DNA from: Morella rubra | Lineage: Eukaryota > Streptophyta > Magnoliopsida > Fagales > Myricaceae | Direction of reading: 5' to 3' | DNA: 64,000 nt | NCBI GenBank assembly: GCA_003952965.2 | Contig: CM025855.1 | Location: forward strand, 6,542,610 to 6,606,609 | In this document: positions 59,770 to 64,000 of the stretch, one piece after another | Position numbering within the stretch: the first letter of the stretch is position 1 | Layout: each line of letters begins with the position of its first letter | The notes under the pieces: model-generated | The model's input: the letters and a program-made list of their open reading frames with translations, nothing else | Database searches by the model: none | What the model was told of the DNA's origin: nothing | Made by a program: the position numbers and the translations under genes

Positions 59770-61170
59770 TCATACAAAAAGATTGATAACAATGTGCCAA
59801 CCCTTACAAAGAGCTTCTTTAGAGAAGCGATGAACGCGATTCACCGATAAAGAAGTAGGCTGCGGCGGGCAGGTATATGAGCAAAGATAAAAAAAAAGTC
59901 TAAGACTTTCATAATCAGGTGGCGATCCAAACAGACACTGATATGGAGTAATGTCGCCAAGCACAGAGGAAGGCGGTTGATGATAAAGACCGCGATGGAA
60001 AGGGCCCCCAACTAACATAGGGCCACTTACCTTACGAGATAGGGGGGGACACGGTTGTCAAACATCAGAGCAAAAGCCGTTTCTATGATATGTGTCTATG
60101 CTTCCTTTCTGCGACCCCATTTTGCTGTGAGGTATATGGGCAGGAGAACTTTTGATCAATTCCATGAGTGGCTGTAAACTGAGAGAAAGCTGATGAGACA
60201 GATTCCCCCCCTGAATCTTAGTGCAAAACTGGAATCCGATGACAAAAGAAGAAATTATCAACCTTAGCTTTAAAAAGCCGAAAGCACTGAAGTACCCCCT
60301 ATCTAGTAAGGTTTGTGCTTAATGAATTCTTTTTTGATAACGAAATACATTATCCATAAACGAGCTTTGAACTAACCCCCTATGAATTTGTTCTAAGAAA
60401 GGAATGCGATAACCAAAGAAAGAAGGAAGAGGCCCCATACATCAGAATGCAAAAGGGCTAATGGAATTGAAACAATCAGAAGAGTGGAATTCGTAGGTCT
60501 TGCCCGTGTTTGGCCAGCTGGCAGCTAAACCAAGAAGAGAATGAAGAACTAGCGGATGCAGGAAGCAATTGAAGGCGTTCTAGTTTGTTCCATGTAGTCG
60601 AAGACCTAACAACCAACAAGAAGAGCTGCCCTCTAGAAGCCCTTAGTTGCCAAAGATCAGGAAGCTCTTTGTTATGAAGAAGCCACAAATAAATCAGAGG
60701 AGAATCAAGTCTAAAGCATATATGGGTTGGCTACGGGCGGCACCCTATAGCTATGACATTATGCGTGTGTAGATCCTTGACAACACAGAGGAAGTCGGAG
60801 TAAAGATGGCATAGCTTTGGCGATCATCAAAAAGTTGTCCAACCGATAAAATTTTTTTAGAGACTGACTTTAGGAAGCAATATAGCATAGCATCATTGAG
60901 ATGAAGAACATTGCCAGAACGAGATGATAAAGAGATCGTACCAATGTCTGAAATAGAGAGTGGGGTGTGGTCACCGGTGAAGACGACATTTTTGCCTTGG
61001 TACGGCGAGGATGAGACAAATGCAGCCGGATTGCTCGTCATATGATGGGTAGCCCCAGTGTAAATGTAAAAAACAATTTAGAATCTAGCTTGGAAGATGA
61101 ATACATAATACCCACGTGATGAGTTGTTTGATGCGGAGCAAAACTCGAGTTGTAACGCTGTGGACATACG
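59770..61170 (-). mobile_element. Ty1/copia relic in mitochondrial-type DNA
   Basis: On the minus strand, 61041-60751 resembles the copia protease to pre-integrase part (LLSVGQL-type motif), 60688-60476 the pre-integrase, 60261-60058 part of the integrase and 60018-59770 the integrase end (LGDITPYQCLFGSPPDYESL). Order is correct for copia. The copy is broken many times; no LTRs, reverse transcriptase or RNase H were seen. Copia relics of nuclear origin are common in plant mitochondrial genomes. Confidence 0.8.
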
Positions 61171-61176
61171 ATAGCC

Positions 61177-62790
61177 ATGTCTCCAGAGAAAAAAAAAGTA
61201 TACATACCCAAGTCAATCATAGAGGAGAACCCAAGATACTCCCATAGGATTGCTTCTGCTGTTGATAAGAAGACCGGTGCTTTAGGTTATGAAATTAAGG
61301 CGGCCACTTACTTGATGATTATTTTGAATATACTTCCCATAGATTTGTTGGGAAATTTATGTCGCCATAGATCTTTGAACCCTTTCTGGGCACTGCACTT
61401 GAACCACTGATGCACGAACTGGTACTGTTGTTGTTAGTCACACAGTTACAATTGCTGTAAGAGTAGCGCGGCAGGGAGCACACTTGACAGGAGATAGACA
61501 CAGGCGGTAGAGAGAGAAAGAGGCAAGCTCCTAATTCAAAATATAGTGTGAGGGGGACAGAGCTTCCATTTCCAGATACAATCCTCCGCCTCAAGGCGTT
61601 CTTTTTTTCCAGGAATCTGTCAATCGGAGGAGCGCAACCAAGTTTCAAACCTCAAAGCCCTGCAAGGGATGTGAAGCCCTTCCCAATGTCTTCCACTCGT
61701 CCAGTGGATCCAGGAGGCAAGGGAAATCCGTTGATTGAATCCATTCCTGATGATGTGCCGCTAACAAGGCCTACCTATTCTCCCAATGCAACCCGGCGGG
61801 GCATGGCATTCAATCCTATCTCAATATATGCTCCTCCAAGGCCTAAGGGTGGATTGAATCCAATCCCATCCAGCATAGACGGGTAGAGTTCACTCATCCG
61901 GTAGCGAGGGGAAGATGAACAATGAAGCAATAGCTGCTCACCTTTCCCGCTATCTGCCTTTAAGTGATAGGGGAGCTTAACAGCCCACCAATCAATCTTT
62001 CTTTCTATCTCGAATTCTTGATCTTTGGTGCCAGTGGAGCAAAGCAAAGGAAGTGGGAGACGAACTCCTCTATCTACCCTAGAAATGGGTTGGATCTATT
62101 GAATGAGATCCTGGAGACAGGGCTGGGGGGTATGAGTCGATCGGATGCAGGGAAGCCCAGGCAATCCGTTCCTATCAATCATTCGTCAGGAAGCAGTGGA
62201 GAAATAATCGTCTTTTGAAATCTCATTGTTGAAGGCGTAGAGAGGGCTGAAAAAAGATAGGAGAATCTTTGACAGCCATATCGTTAATAAAGAATTGTGT
62301 AATTTTTTGGGCCTCTGTCCGGCAGGCAATTTCCGTGCAAGTTTCTTTAGTCCCTGCTATGCCAGCAATAGGAAATCCTTAGAAAACCGGAACTCCCCAA
62401 TTCGATATGTAGAACCGGAATGCAAGGTGCGTGATAGTTTTATTCCCCGCAAATGAGAAGTCTCCAAGCTTGACCCCTCCCACACAGGGGCGACTGGCTG
62501 GGGAAAGAACCCGAAAGCAATAATTGCAGTCTCGACACAGCCTATTTCGAAACTGGGATGAAGGGATGAAAGATTTTAGTTCCATATAGTCTTTTAAACG
62601 TCTACTGCACTCACGCCTTTCGGCCCCTATTCTAAACTGAAACTTCTTCCTCGGGTTTTAACATAAATAAGATAAAATAATCTGTTCATTTCTCAAGGGT
62701 CGAGTGCTCCTGCCCCTTTCCTCTTTAGGGCTCCTACTGTTGCCCGGTTCTTTTGTCATTTTGAATCGGAACAGGTACAACCCAGTTCAT
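61177..62790. other. Mitochondrial-type intergenic sequence
   Basis: No gene recognised. A proline-rich 112-codon ORF (plus, 61548-61886) with SIPDDVPLTRPTYSPN has no known family. A run CCTTCCCC-like style and short ORFs are as elsewhere in the block. Confidence 0.4.
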
Positions 62791-62797
62791 CCGATTA

Positions 62798-62920
62798 CTA
62801 CAGGGATGAACCCAATCCGGAATATAAACCAGAAAAAAAAAGACCTATTGAACCGATCACAGGAATACCAGTTACAGTACCTATCAGCCAAAGAGGAATC
62901 CTTCCAGTAGTATCGGCCAT
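62798..62920 (-). CDS. psbJ: Photosystem II protein J (plastid-derived copy, intact)
   Basis: A complete 40-codon frame on the minus strand, [20 protein letters not shown] through [20 protein letters not shown], with the canonical length, ATG start and TAG stop and its single membrane helix. In plastids PsbJ is a small subunit near cytochrome b559. It follows psbL, psbF and psbE in the plastid order, but those copies are damaged. Here it is a transferred copy without a plastid promoter and is unlikely to be used. Its intactness may only reflect its small size. Confidence 0.93.
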   Translation of the reverse strand: MADTTGRIPLWLIGTVTGIPVIGSIGLFFSGLYSGLGSSL

Positions 62921-63054
62921 TTTACCCCACTTCCCTCCTTCATCAAGTGGTCATGCTAGAGACATAAACAGTAATGGATAATTATGAGATGATATCCTTC
63001 CGAATGGGATAAGAGAATTCCTACTATTTAATTTTACTATTCTCTTTTCTTCTC

Positions 63055-63171
63055 TTAATTGAAGAAAAAATTGGAAAATAAAACAGCAAGTAAAAAAATG
63101 AAAAAGAACCCCCAGTAGAGACTGGTACGATTCAATTCAACATTTTGTTCGTTCGGGTTTGATTATGTCGT
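63055..63171 (-). pseudogene. psbL: psbL, plastid-derived, nonsense codon
   Basis: Minus strand, canonical 38-residue length with [18 protein letters not shown] and [12 protein letters not shown]. The start is ACG, a start that some plastids edit to AUG. Codon 3 is TAA where the family has CAA (Gln), as if a C had been replaced by T, and this ends translation. No other damage is visible. Confidence 0.9.
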
Positions 63172-63193
63172 AGCTCTATAATTCGGATTAAGT

Positions 63194-63314
63194 TTATCGT
63201 TGGATGAACTGCATTGCTGATATTGACCCCCCCAAAAAAAACGCTAGGTACAGCTAGTCCGTGAACAGCCAACCATCGCACTGTAAAAATGGGATAGGTT
63301 CGATCTAAGCTTAC
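63194..63314 (-). pseudogene. psbF: psbF, plastid-derived, frameshifted
   Basis: Cytochrome b559 beta subunit: [20 protein letters not shown] with the heme-ligating histidine (RWLAVHG). The expected ATG is GTA and one extra base in the T/G run near 63230 shifts the frame before [10 protein letters not shown]. The length is 121 bases against 120 in the intact gene. Confidence 0.9.
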
Positions 63315-63324
63315 TAGGAGCCTC

Positions 63325-63595
<271 letters not shown>

Positions 63596-64000
63596 GCCGA
63601 GCTCCACATATTCATGTACAGTAAAAGGGGGGATCAATTCTGTGAAAGATAGGATCAGTAAATGGAAATTCACTGAGATTGAATCTTTGTGAGATCTTCA
63701 ATAGTGGTACCGAGGGTGTCTTTAGAGTATACCGAATCCGTATAGCTATCCTTCTTCTGACACAGCAACGCAATTTCAATCAATATAGAAAAGAAGTGAT
63801 ATAATATTTCTTTCTTCCTTTCTTGTTGCTTGTCAATGCGGAACCATGTGCCATTCAATAGAAAATTCCTCTCTTGTAGTATAGGGGTTCTTTCCATTAC
63901 TGGCTTCAGACTAGAAACGGAAGATCTGGTAAAGTGTGAGTCCGACGAATTGGGTTCTAATAATTAATGAAAGAGATTTTAATATTCCCACAATTCAATT

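Overview
This window looks like an assembled plant (dicot) nuclear scaffold whose right part is organelle-type DNA. The clues are intron-containing plant genes and gene remnants (terpene synthase, RelA/SpoT homologue, adenylosuccinate lyase), plant-type LINEs, Ty1/copia and CACTA elements, and a block carrying mitochondrial nad1 exon 1 next to plastid-derived pieces. I cannot name the species.

Positions 1-32000 are a nuclear repeat landscape. At the left edge lie Ty1/copia pieces. One is split by a complete non-autonomous CACTA transposon (1747-5513, 3-bp target duplication TGA). A LINE relic, a caulimovirid (pararetrovirus) fossil and the 5' half of a second LINE follow. Next is a decayed seven-exon terpene synthase on the minus strand (17494 to about 13556). 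A probable solo LTR sits in its DDxxD-coding exon and a LINE abuts its last exon. A second CACTA element (21825-26647, duplication GCA) shares both ends with the first but lies in the opposite orientation and holds different cargo. The first carries histidyl-tRNA synthetase and probable sorting-nexin exons. The second carries dynamin, DSK2/ubiquilin and ISWI exons. Introns are retained, and all five gene pieces read in the same direction relative to the element ends. The flank upstream of the terpene synthase is duplicated near 27290-29960, where the copy is broken by a LINE that itself holds a small LTR (TRIM-type) element.

Positions 32036-39032 hold the terminal exon of an RSH (RelA/SpoT-like) gene, a gap of exactly 1000 N, about 4 kb of featureless sequence, and two clean adenylosuccinate lyase exons on the minus strand. 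Neither host gene can be followed further.

Positions 39541-64000 resemble plant mitochondrial DNA: nad1 exon 1 with an ACG start that needs RNA editing and the 5' part of its group II intron, a short rrn18 piece, and a chimeric nad6-derived ORF followed after 9 bases by a 243-codon ORF. Plastid-derived pieces (psbC, ycf1, and psbE-psbF-psbL-psbJ with only psbJ intact), a LINE, a copia relic and a Rep-helicase-like relic are interspersed. It is either a large young nuclear mitochondrial insertion or a scaffold chimera; the sequence alone does not decide.

The most novel items are the twin CACTA gene-capture elements, the LTR placed in the terpene synthase catalytic motif, the nad6 chimera with its downstream ORF, and the Rep-like relic in mitochondrial context.
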